Assembly: GCF_000372725.1 (NCBI RefSeq)
Contig: NW_005199626.1
Location: 96,499 to 118,610, forward strand
DNA from: Emiliania huxleyi CCMP1516
Taxonomy: Eukaryota; Haptophyta; Isochrysidales; Noelaerhabdaceae
Direction of reading: 5' to 3'
DNA: 22,112 nucleotides
Shown here: positions 15,239 through 22,112 of the stretch, one piece after another
How the letters are laid out: every line of letters starts with the position of its first letter
How positions within the stretch are numbered: the first letter of the stretch is position 1
The notes under the pieces: model-generated
What the model saw: only the letters and a program-made list of their open reading frames with translations
What the model was told of the DNA's origin: nothing
The model's database searches: none
Made by a program: the position numbers and the translations under genes

Positions 15239-16381
15239 TCACCCCTCGGGGCTTCTCCGTTCGGCCTCCCCCCCTCGGTCCGGAGGGGCCCTCCTATCCT
15301 CTCGGTCCTCCCCCCACTCGCTTTCCGCTGGTTGGGCAACGGATGCGGGGCCCGGCTCCCCCTCGCCTAGCCTTTTTCGGCCGCGGCCCCGCCGCCGTCT
15401 CGCCCTCTCTGCCTGCTCCTGTTGACTCCGCCTCCGGCGATCCCGTGCCCGACTCCTCGGGCGAGGGCGGCGGCATTGGATCGCCACGCCGCCCCTCCCC
15501 GGGAGGTGGGGCCAGCTCTCTTCGGTCGAGGAATCGCGCCCGCCCCCGCGGTCTCTGTCGATGAGGTTGATCACAGGCATGGCCCAGAGGTATCCTGGTG
15601 GCGGAGGAGAGGGCGGCGAAGGAGAGGGTGGTGGTGGAGAGGGCGGCAAACGAGAGGGCGGCGGCGGTGAAGGCGGTGGAGGGGACGGCGGCGGTGGAGA
15701 GGGAGGCGGGGGCGAGGGAGGAGGGCTTGATGGAGGAGGAGAGGGCGGCGGCGGCGACGGGGGAGGCGGAGAGGGTGGTGGCGGAGAGGGCGATGGCGGA
15801 AAGGGCGGCGGCGGAGATAGTGGTGGCGGAGAGGGAGGCGGAGGTGAGGGGGGAGGGCCTGGTGGCGGAGGAGAGGGCGGCGAAGGAGAGGGTGGTGGTG
15901 GAGAGGGCGGCAAACGAGAGGGCGGCGGCGGTGAAGGCGGTGGGGGGGACGGCGGCGGTGGAGAGGAAGGCGGGGGCGAGAGAGGAGGGCTTGATGGAGG
16001 AGGAGAGGGCAGCGGCGGCGACGGGGGAGGCGGAGAGGGTGGTGGCGGAGGGGGCGATGGCGGAGAGGGCGGTGGCGGAAATGGTGGTGGCGGCGAGGGA
16101 GGCGGAGGTGAGGGCGGAGAGCTTGGTGGAGGTGGAGAGGGCGGTGGTGGGGATGGTGGTGGCGGAGAGGGCGGTGGTGGGGATGGTGGTGGCGGAGAGG
16201 GTGGTGGCGGGTGCGGCGGTGGAGGCGATGGCGCTTGGCGGTGGCGGTGACGGTGGCGGCGGAGAGGGAGGCGGAGGTGAAGGAGGTGGCGGAGACGGTG
16301 GTAGCGGAGAGGGAGGCGGAGGAGAGGGCGGAGGGCTTGGCGCCAGAGGAGAGGGAGGCGGGGGAGAGGGCGGAAGTGCAA
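15239..16381 (-). CDS. (SPPPP)n proline-rich repeat ORF (HRGP/pherophorin-like), doubtful
   Basis: A 380-codon frame on the minus strand encodes about 220 residues of SPPPP/SPPSPPPP repeats, then GYLWAMPVINLIDRDRGG and an Arg/Glu-rich tail. Such repeats are the hallmark of extensin- and pherophorin-type cell-surface proteins, so a wall or matrix protein is possible. Against it: the N-terminus is frame-slipped repeat with no signal peptide, the plus strand is also open across the block in two frames (Gly-rich at 15561-16250 and Glu/Ala/Val-rich at 15598-16482), and no flanking domain is recognised. A 264-bp internal duplication (starting at 15594 and 15858) keeps the frame. The block sits between two copies of a dispersed repeat. 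Transcription is not shown by the sequence. Confidence 0.35.
   Translation of the reverse strand: MHFRPLPRLPLLWRQALRPLLRLPLRYHRLRHLLHLRLPLRRHRHRHRQAPSPPPPHPPPPSPPPPSPPPPSPPPPSPPPPSPPPPSSPPSPPPPSPPPPFPPPPSPPSPPPPPPSPPPPSPPLPSPPPSSPPLSPPPSSPPPPSPPPPSPPPPSRLPPSPPPPSPSPPSPPPPGPPPSPPPPSPPPLSPPPPFPPSPSPPPPSPPPPSPPPPSPPPSSPPPSPPPPSPPPPSPPPPSPPPPSRLPPSPPPPSPSPPSPPPPGYLWAMPVINLIDRDRGGGRDSSTEESWPHLPGRGGVAIQCRRPRPRSRARDRRRRSQQEQAERARRRRGRGRKRLGEGEPGPASVAQPAESEWGEDREDRRAPPDRGGEAERRSPEG
15594..16375. repeat. GGCGGA/GGTGGC-rich satellite block with 264-bp duplication
   Basis: Degenerate 15-bp (GGCGGAGAGGGCGGC-like) repeats fill the block. A higher-order duplication of 264 bp is clear: CCTGGTGGCGGAGGAGAGGG and the following sequence, including GGCAAACGAGAGGGCGGC and GAGGGCTTGATGGAGG, recur in the same order from 15594 and from 15858. 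Confidence 0.88.
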
Positions 16382-16425
16382 ACCTCTTTATTTATCTCTT
16401 GCGCGCCTCGCCCTCGGAGCTCGGT

Positions 16426-16580
16426 GTACTTGGAGTACTTGGAGTGCAGTCATTAACCGCACATCCAGGGCCGGGGAGCTAAGAAGCGCACCCAGCGGTC
16501 CGGATGATTGGCATCGGGTTGCGGGCAAGAGAGCCCTAGCCCTGGGGGTGCGCGTTCGCAGGGCAAGGGCCGCAAAGTGT
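16426..16580 (+). repeat. Dispersed ~150-bp repeat, copy 2
   Basis: Second copy of the repeat at 14975-15122, same orientation, about 1.45 kb away, on the other side of the Pro-rich block. It lacks the AAAGCCGT hairpin and instead has an extra GGGGAGCTAAGAAGCGCACC-like insert. Confidence 0.8.
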
Positions 16581-16647
16581 AATTCTTGTCATTTGTCAAG
16601 GCCCCAACACACTCCTCGCACTCGTAACGACATCGAGCCGGCCGCCG

Positions 16648-17771
16648 ATGCCAAAGCACGCGCACCTGAGCGAGGAGGAACTGGCCGAGTTTCGAGAGAT
16701 TTTCAACCTGGCGCGCGGCGCGCAGCTGCCACACGCTGCCACACGCTGCAAACTGCTGCACATGCCGTCTGCTCGAGCAACCTCAGTGCTCTGCTGCATA
16801 CGCACATGATGTGCGGAGGTGGAGGAGAGCTTGCTTGTAGGTCGACCTGGACAAGGGCGGCTCAATCTCCAAGGATGAGCTTCTGGCACTGATGAATACG
16901 CTGGGCTTGAAGCCCAACCAGGCGTCGGGGAATGGCTCAGCATGTGATGGCAGGCGGCCGCGCCCCTCAAATGCCACCCCTCACATCTGCTCCCCAGGAG
17001 GAGCTAGACGCGATGGTCGCCGAGATCGACGAGGATGGCAATGGCGAGATCGACTTTGACGGCGCGGCGTGCGGGATGTGAAACGGGAGTGCGCCCTCTG
17101 ACGCACGCCCCCCGCCCTTGAGCAGAGTTTGTGACGATCATGGGCCGGCAAGTCAATGGGGTGACACCGGAGAGAGTCAAGGCGGCGGAGGCCATACTGC
17201 CACACCTCTTCGCACCGCCTCTCCCTCTCTCGTCTATCGAATCGCGTCTCGCTGCTGCCTCTCCTCCCTGCCACATCCCGCCCGTCCGCTCCACTTGCCT
17301 GCCGCCTCCCTCACCACCCGCTGCAATCACCGCCGCTACCACTGCTGTCGAGGCGGCCTTCAAGTGCTTCGAGGAGAGCGGAGTCGGCTCGGGCCACGTT
17401 ACGATGGCCGCTCTCGAGCGAGGTTGCCGCACAACGGTAGATGCACCTCTCTCGCATCGTCATGCTTCTCTTTCCTGCCGCTGCTGCCAACGCATTCGCG
17501 CTGTGGGTTCGGCCGGGACCAGCGCGCCAACCAGCTCAACCAGCGCGCCGAGACTTACCACCCTTCTTCTTCACCTGCAGCGCTGACCACCTACGGCTCG
17601 GAGAAGCTCCCCCTAGCTGACGCGCGCGCGCTGCTTTCGCTGATCGAGCCTGACAGCGCGGGGCGCGTCACCTGCGGCGGCTTTGGCAAGCCGAGACGGC
17701 GTCTCTAACCCCTCAACGTTGATAGGCGGGTGAACTACGTCGACTTTGTCAACATGATGACAGGAACTTGA
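16648..17771 (+). CDS. Calmodulin-like EF-hand protein, seven exons, complete
   Basis: Calcium sensor of the calmodulin/centrin superfamily, 153 aa. Exons: 16648-16710, 16841-16921, 16998-17061, 17126-17181, 17353-17422, 17581-17662, 17726-17771; all phases agree. The protein starts MPKHAHLSEEELAEFREIFN. EF-hand 1 is canonical (Asp23, Asp25, Gly28, Ser29, Ile30, Glu34 in VDLDKGGSISKDE), as is EF-hand 2 (IDEDGNGEIDFDEF, Asp59 to Glu70). EF-hands 3 (EESGVGSGHVTMAA) and 4 (EPDSAGRVNYVDFV) keep the fold pattern but lack acidic ligands, so probably only the N-lobe binds Ca2+ well. Five of six introns begin GC (16711, 16922, 17062, 17182, 17663); only the one at 17423 begins GT. The start ATG lies directly before the conserved LSEEEL helix. 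It ends NMMTGT-stop. Partner proteins cannot be inferred. Confidence 0.92.
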
Positions 17772-18299
17772 GGCGAGCGCTTTTGCAAGATTAGCCGCGA
17801 GTGCCGCAGGAGGAGAGGGCGACCACTACTTGACACGGCGGTGGCGCTTGCGAGGGCGGAGCTGTTGCATGCTGGCGAAGCGAGAGCTGCAGATCGCAGT
17901 GTCAAGATTGGCTTCAGAGCTCCTCCTCTAAGGATCTGGAGAAGCAGACGTGGCCGCTCCAACAAGTACAGAGGACAGAACTCCATGAGCGAACAGGGGG
18001 AATGCAAGGAGGTGGGCGCCTGGACAACGCCTCATTCAGGATACCTCGCGGGAGGAAGAGAGACGATCGGATTCGACCCGTTATGTGTTCAAGTGCTGAA
18101 AGAACACGTCTGACGCGCTATGGCAAGCGGTAATGAGCTTTCATCCAAAGTAAAAGGGAATCGCTCGCGCGTCCCTCGTCCCCGCTCGCGGCGACCGCCC
18201 CGATGGCGGCGCTCATTGTGATCCACACTGTGCTCTCCTTGCACACCACAGCGACCAGGCCAATGGCGAGACCCGCGTTCCGTTCGCCTCACCCGGATC
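17772..18299. other. Spacer without a supported gene
   Basis: Between the calmodulin-like gene and the decayed Helitron-type region. Open frames of about 90-150 codons occur on both strands (for example 17841-18113 plus and 18089-18559 minus), but none shows a family motif, a convincing start or splice pattern. Confidence 0.4.
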
Positions 18300-18881
18300 C
18301 CGTCACCCACCTCTCCAGCCCCAGTTCCGCCGGCGCCGGCGCTCTCCTTCCGGCTGGAAGAGCAGGGGGGGGGCTTGTGATGGGAGTGCTGGAGTCGCTG
18401 CACACGACGTCCAGCAGACTCGACGCGTTCCACGCAGCGGCGATCCACCACCTCGTGCGGGCGCACGTGGCGCTGCTTCGAGCGACCCTCAGTCCAGTCC
18501 GCCTCACCGCGATGATCCTCTTGTTGCTGGCGCGTGTCTGCAGTCGCGCTGGGCTGCAACTTTCGTCGACATCAGCCGTGGCGCCGCAGCATCTACCATC
18601 GCCACCAACGCCGCCACCGACGTCCCCGCCGCCGCCCCCGCCGCCGCCGCCGCCCCTTGCGGCGGCAGTTCCCACGCCGCTGCCGCTGCCGCCGCCGCCG
18701 CCTCAGACACCGCAGCCGCCACCAAAGCCGCTTCCACCGCCGCCGCCCAAGGTGCCCCGAGCACTGATGCTTGAGCCCAATCCTGCCAGCCGCACGACCA
18801 GTCGCTCTCCAGTCGAGTGCCCAGGACAGCGATGCGCAGCAGCGGACTGTCGCTGGGGGAATAAGAGGGCTCCCGCGGCGA
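18300..18881 (-). pseudogene. Decayed continuation of the DUF6570/Helitron-type ORF
   Basis: Just past the stop at 18882, another minus frame contains GERLVVRLAGLGSSISARGT, the type of strand that closes a DUF6570 domain (VVKL-G...RGHV in relatives). A CCC/GCC-rich microsatellite then fills about 18600-18760. Further on, near 18450, SKQRHVRPHEVVDRR resembles the VRPHVVLAAL-like segment of Helitron N-terminal regions. Frames differ, so this is either intron-split or broken coding sequence. A Pro-rich plus-strand frame (18203-18961) crosses the same place and is probably the shadow of the microsatellite. Confidence 0.35.
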
Positions 18882-20024
18882 TCAACACCGCAACTCCTTT
18901 TCCACATGGTAGAGCCGCACATCCGAGACCAGCATGCGCTCGACCTCGGAGAGCGGCGTGAGCTCGCGCACGCGAGCCAGCGACCCGTAGTCGATGCCAG
19001 CGGCCAAGGAGAGCTTGGGTGCCTTGGGCTCCTTGTTTCGTGCGTCGGCTTGGTCACCACACCATTGACACAGCATCGCGCACGGCACCATCACGCCATG
19101 CTCATTTGCGCGGCGGTCGACGAGTTCGGGGTGCAGGTGGTAGAGCGTGCCGTCGTCCGACTCCCAGCAGCTGATGACGCGCGAGATGTCGGTGTCGCGG
19201 AATTCGTGCGTACCGTCGCCGTTGGGACGGTCGTTGCTCGCGCCGTTGGGAAACGCAAGGCGCACCTTTTTGTTTTGAAGACCTCGATACTTAGCGCACT
19301 GCTCGGGCGAGAGCTCAAACACGTGCCGCGTCTCGTCTTCGCCGCCGGCTACGCGCACAGACACAGTGCGCGGCAGCGCCGACACGTCAACCCGCGTGTA
19401 CGTCAGCGACGGGTCCCGCACGCCGCACGAGGCGCATGCGTGCAGCGGCAGCGCGTGCGCCATGCGCTCGTCGCTCCACTCGCCCAGCAGCCGCCGCTTC
19501 GTCTCGTCGGAGACGTGCACGCAGCGCTGCAGCAGCGCCGCCGTCTCGTCCTCGGGCCGCTCCAGGTCCATGACGACGTTCGTCGAGGCGTGGAAGCGCG
19601 TCTCCAGGTCGATGGCCGCCTGCTCGGCCGCGGCGAGCTTGCCCTGGTCGACGCACATGCCGCACACCGCGTGCGCCGGGCAGCCGCACTGGCCGCGTTG
19701 TGGGCGCACGGTCTTGGCGACCGCCGGCGCTGCGCGCCGGTCGTGCTGCTCACGCTGCCGGCGGCGCTGGTCGCGCGCCTGCCGATCGCGCGTGTTCGCG
19801 GCGGCTGCATCTCTTGCTCGTTTCGCTCGCACCCGAGCGGCTGTCGCCAGGCGCTTCAGGTCGGCGGTGCTGCGCGCGCGGCCGTCGGCCAGGCACAGCC
19901 ACATGTCCTCCTCCTTAGCAGGCTCGCACGGCTTGCCGTCGAACTGCGGCTGGCGCCCGCGACGATGCTTCGCCCAGGCCGGGCACGATGGTGCCGCGAC
20001 GAGCGGCGTCGAGGCGACGGCCAT
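18882..20024 (-). CDS. DUF6570-type N-terminal protein of a Helitron-like element
   Basis: 380 aa from the ATG at 20024 (MAVASTPLVAAP). An Arg/Ala/Gln-rich helical region (about 60-110) is followed by Cys clusters GQCGCPAHAVCGMCVD and HACASCGVRDP, a central stretch with FELSPEQCAKYRGL, and the C-terminal CAMLCQWCG, then KLSLAAGIDYGSLARVRELT and EVERMLVSDVRLYHVEKEL. The last part matches the DUF6570 pattern (CxxC, then LSLA-G----G-VP-EL--LT-lE--LI---R), which in eukaryotes precedes Helitron_like_N and Pif1-type helicase in rolling-circle transposons. Helicase and Rep-like HUH motifs are absent; the frame stops at 18882. So this is probably the front of a truncated element, or a domesticated fragment. 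An in-frame TTG 60 bases upstream was not used as start. Confidence 0.65.
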   Translation of the reverse strand: MAVASTPLVAAPSCPAWAKHRRGRQPQFDGKPCEPAKEEDMWLCLADGRARSTADLKRLATAARVRAKRARDAAAANTRDRQARDQRRRQREQHDRRAAPAVAKTVRPQRGQCGCPAHAVCGMCVDQGKLAAAEQAAIDLETRFHASTNVVMDLERPEDETAALLQRCVHVSDETKRRLLGEWSDERMAHALPLHACASCGVRDPSLTYTRVDVSALPRTVSVRVAGGEDETRHVFELSPEQCAKYRGLQNKKVRLAFPNGASNDRPNGDGTHEFRDTDISRVISCWESDDGTLYHLHPELVDRRANEHGVMVPCAMLCQWCGDQADARNKEPKAPKLSLAAGIDYGSLARVRELTPLSEVERMLVSDVRLYHVEKELRC

Positions 20025-20220
20025 CGATGGGTCCAGAAGACTTGGAGACACTTCTACCAAAAAATCAAACAAAATCGAGCACAATTGCGTTACATGGGCA
20101 TGGCCGGGGTTTCTGCACCGAACGATCTTACTTTCGGTCTATCGAAAGTGTTGATCTATAAATCGTTTTTCTCTCGTTGATGGAGGGTTGAGACTGGTTG
20201 ATGACAGAGCAGCGGCCCCG
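20025..20220. other. Short spacer with small hairpin and TATA-like motif
   Basis: AT-richer than its surroundings. ACTTTCG and CGAAAGT form a 7-bp hairpin at about 20131-20150, followed by CTATAAAT near 20155. It could be promoter sequence for the small frame downstream, or an end of the Helitron-like element; neither is shown. Confidence 0.35.
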
Positions 20221-20439
20221 ATGACGCCGCTCCCGCCTCGGCGAAGCTTCTGCTCTTCGAGCACCCGCGTGCCCCGTGAGCAGCCCGAAGTCACATCCAC
20301 GCAAGATGGTGATGCCGCCGTTGACATCATGCTCGCCGAGCTCGACTTGCTTGAGGAACTCGCAGCAGACGAGCTGAAGCTGACGCCTGGCGCAGCACGA
20401 AGGCAGTGGGCGGCGCAACAGCTGTCCCTCAAGGGCTAA
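20221..20439 (+). CDS. Small hypothetical ORF
   Basis: 72 codons from ATG 20221 to TAA 20439. The second half (AAVDIMLAELDLLEELAADE, then LKLTPGAARRQWAAQQLS) has a plausible acidic amphipathic helix and biased codon use, but no family is recognised. A TATA-like CTATAAAT lies about 65 bases upstream. It could also be an exon of a larger gene. Confidence 0.3.
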   Translation: MTPLPPRRSFCSSSTRVPREQPEVTSTQDGDAAVDIMLAELDLLEELAADELKLTPGAARRQWAAQQLSLKG

Positions 20440-21035
20440 GTTTCCTTTCGCTCCCCCTGTATCCTGCCATGCTCACCCTCGACACCAACTCTACACGAGC
20501 TCTAGAAGGGTGAAGCGCACTCCTTTCGACTCGGGACTCCCAGCGAGTGGCGGAGCTGGCGGCGCTGGCGGAGCTGGCGGACGCCCAAGACGCCCTTCAT
20601 GGGTCCTAGACCGGTTGCGGGTGCTGACGCCAACCCGCCTCCGCAAGCAGTCCGAGACGCAGGACGTCCAGATCCCCCCTTCCGCGCACAGGCCAAGGGC
20701 CTGCGGTCCCATCACACCCCGACACACACCAGTGTCTAGAAGAAGGCAATTCGGTTATGACAGTCTAAGAGTATGACATTTCGTTTTTTCAGTACGTATA
20801 CGCGACGCGTCGACTCCTCTCGTAAATCTCACCCCCCACAGATCTCTAGCTCAGCCTCAGCAAGATCTCAAACAAGCATGCGATGTGGGCGAGTGTGCGG
20901 GTTTGCGCAGCCTCTCACACAGAGCCGGCTGCCGGGGCGCGTCGGGCATTCTCTGCAGAAAGACGCCCGCGCGCGCCTCGGCCGCACACGGCGCGACCTC
21001 AGCGGGGAGGCGCCCCATTCCCCTCGCAGGCTCAC
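20440..21035. other. Spacer without a supported gene
   Basis: Contains a short GGCGGAGCTGGC-type repeat (20548-20582, Gly-Ala coding in one frame) and several unremarkable open frames up to 93 codons. Nothing is recognised. Confidence 0.4.
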
Positions 21036-21947
21036 TCATAGCTTGTGAGGAGGCATGCGGTGCTGCTGTGCCGGCGGCGCGTGCGGCGGCGGCGGAGCAA
21101 AAGCGGGCGGCGCCTGCGGCGGGCGCGGCGGCAGCGGCACGGTGGCGGGCTCGGCGGAGAAGTTGATGGAGAGCTGCAGCGTGTCGGCCGTGCGCCCCTC
21201 CGCGCACTGCTCGAGCAGAGAGTACTGCAGGCCGAGGCCGCGGAGCGTCTCGAAGATGTCTCTCAGCAGCTCCTGCGTGCCGTCGGGGAGCGACCCCCAG
21301 CCCCACCGCCCCACGTAGTCCGCGAGCACGCCGCGCCGCGGGATCGCCTCCACCTCCTCGCTGCTGCCGACAAGCTGAGGCTCCGCCGAAGCTATCGCCG
21401 CAGGCGTACTCTCTGCGGACGGAGAGTCGGCCGCCGCTGCGGCGGCCGCCGGCGCGCTCTCATCGCCGAGCCTCCGGCCCTGCGCGGGCCGCCCGCACTC
21501 CTCGTCGGCGCCCCGCTTCAGCGGCGACCGCGCCGCGTCTCGAAGTGTCTCGGACGCGTCTCGCGCTGCGCCCACCGCTGGCAGCCCGCCCGCCGCGTCC
21601 CCCCCCAAGACAGGGATGCCGCCCCCTGCCTCCGGCGGCGGCGGCAAGCCCGGCAGCAACGGCGGTTGAGGCGGCGGCGGCGGCGGCGGGTCTGAAGGCG
21701 GCTGCTGCGGCGGCTGGGACGGCTGCGGCGGCGGCGGCTGTTGCTGGGGCTGAGACGCCGTGGCTGCTGTCGCCGCCGCCGGTGGCTGCGGCTGCGGCGG
21801 CTGCTGCGGCGGCGGGCGGTGGGCCAGCTGGAAGACGACCTTCCAGCAGCGCGGAGAGTGGCGCGACGCGCCGCCTGGCTCGGACGCGCCCGCGCCAGAG
21901 AGGGGCTGGCTCCCTCCCGTCTCCTGAAGCCACTCACACGCGAGCGC
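21036..21947 (-). CDS. Last exon of an unrecognised Pro/Gln/Ala-rich protein
   Basis: The frame ends MPPHKL-stop at 21036. A good acceptor, CGCCCGCAG, precedes GCGCTCGCGTGTGAGTGG at 21947, so the protein begins upstream, beyond or near the window end; the in-frame MSMSTRHIRP before it reads through a GACATGTC/GTGTCG repeat and is likely intron. The exon encodes ALACEWLQETGGSQPL and CWKVVFQLAHRPPP, long Pro/Gln runs, an Ala-rich acidic stretch, a folded-looking block (GVLADYVGRWGWGSLPDGTQ, ELLRDIFETLRGLGLQYSLL, then ADTLQLSINF) and a Pro-rich end. Composition suggests a nuclear regulatory protein, but no domain is recognised. Confidence 0.5.
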   Translation of the reverse strand, partial: ALACEWLQETGGSQPLSGAGASEPGGASRHSPRCWKVVFQLAHRPPPQQPPQPQPPAAATAATASQPQQQPPPPQPSQPPQQPPSDPPPPPPPQPPLLPGLPPPPEAGGGIPVLGGDAAGGLPAVGAARDASETLRDAARSPLKRGADEECGRPAQGRRLGDESAPAAAAAAADSPSAESTPAAIASAEPQLVGSSEEVEAIPRRGVLADYVGRWGWGSLPDGTQELLRDIFETLRGLGLQYSLLEQCAEGRTADTLQLSINFSAEPATVPLPPRPPQAPPAFAPPPPHAPPAQQHRMPPHKL

Positions 21948-22112
21948 CTGCGGGCGCGTCGGGCGGATGTGTCGGGTGGACATGGACATGTCGCGAGCGT
22001 GTCGCGGACGTGTCGTGGACGTGTCTCGCGGCCAGCGCGGGCGGCGGCTGTGGGAGGCAGCTGCGGGCGGCGGCGCGGGCGGCGGCGCTGGGCTGCAGCA
22101 GGGGGGGGGGGC
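21948..22112. repeat. GTGTCG/GACATGTC repeat and terminal G run
   Basis: Tandem GACATGTCGCGAGCGTGTCG-like units (about 21975-22030), probably within an intron of the gene at 21036-21947. Then GGCGGC-rich sequence and a run of G (22100-22111) at the window end, compatible with a gap or contig edge. Confidence 0.6.

Noticed and set aside
15561..16482. Gly-rich and Glu/Ala/Val-rich plus ORFs
   Set aside because: Products of the same GGCGGA-type satellite; no flanking domain or signal peptide.
18203..18961. 252-codon plus ORF with long Pro runs
   Set aside because: Overlaps the decayed Helitron-type sequence and a CCG microsatellite; no recognised domain.
18771..20180. 469-codon plus ORF opposite the DUF6570-type gene
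   Set aside because: Antisense frame; the minus frame has the Cys motifs and domain pattern.

Overview
The window looks like nuclear DNA of a GC-rich unicellular alga, most likely a haptophyte of the Emiliania/Gephyrocapsa type (inference). The reasons are: genes broken by many short introns (about 60-170 bp), a large share of introns that start GC instead of GT, introns packed with minisatellites, (SPPPP)n and Ala/Gly-rich low-complexity ORFs, a short internal TTAGGG array, and a Helitron-type DUF6570 ORF. There are no bacterial operons, ribosome-binding sites, tRNAs or CRISPR arrays. Both ends look like read or contig ends (homopolymer-ridden bases 1-290; a G run at 22100-22111).

Layout. 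1-5223 (minus): one long multi-exon gene whose first exon encodes a fungal-type Zn(2)Cys(6) DNA-binding domain. I could chain at least eleven exons by splice sites and phase; its introns hold several unrelated minisatellites, and a 72-bp array interrupts the last exon. 5224-7081: no recognisable gene, two strong hairpins. 7082-9203 (minus): an ABCG half-transporter of 645 aa in three exons, with intron 1 inside the Walker A motif. 9679-10592 (plus): the front part of a proteinase-K-like subtilase, without the catalytic Ser region. 10729-11280 (minus): an ERG3/sterol-desaturase-type fatty acid hydroxylase, short at the N-terminus. 11598-12707 (plus): a four-exon DusA-like tRNA-dihydrouridine synthase, divergent from the hydroxylase. 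12706-12786: TTAGGG repeats between 22-bp direct repeats. 12951-13600: a probable unrecognised gene. 13329-14882 (plus): a BASS-family (bile acid:Na+ symporter-like) transporter. 14975-16580: two related ~150-bp repeats on either side of a Pro-rich/Gly-rich repeat block. 16648-17771 (plus): a complete seven-exon calmodulin-like gene of 153 aa. 18300-20024 (minus): the DUF6570 N-terminal part of a Helitron-type protein and decayed sequence beyond it. 20221-20439: a weak small ORF. 21036-21947 (minus): the last exon of an unrecognised Pro/Gln/Ala-rich protein.

The genes do not form a pathway; this is an ordinary mixed nuclear neighbourhood. The most interesting signal is in intron architecture. 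In at least four loci the first ~18-28 bases of an intron are a degenerate copy of the first bases of the downstream exon (intron at 2981-3047, Dus intron 2, the intron at 13065, calmodulin-like intron 6). That is the footprint expected if introns arose by tandem duplication of exon sequence containing an AG|G(T/C) proto-splice site. The 72-bp array at 761-1074 may be a recent, still repetitive case of the same process.
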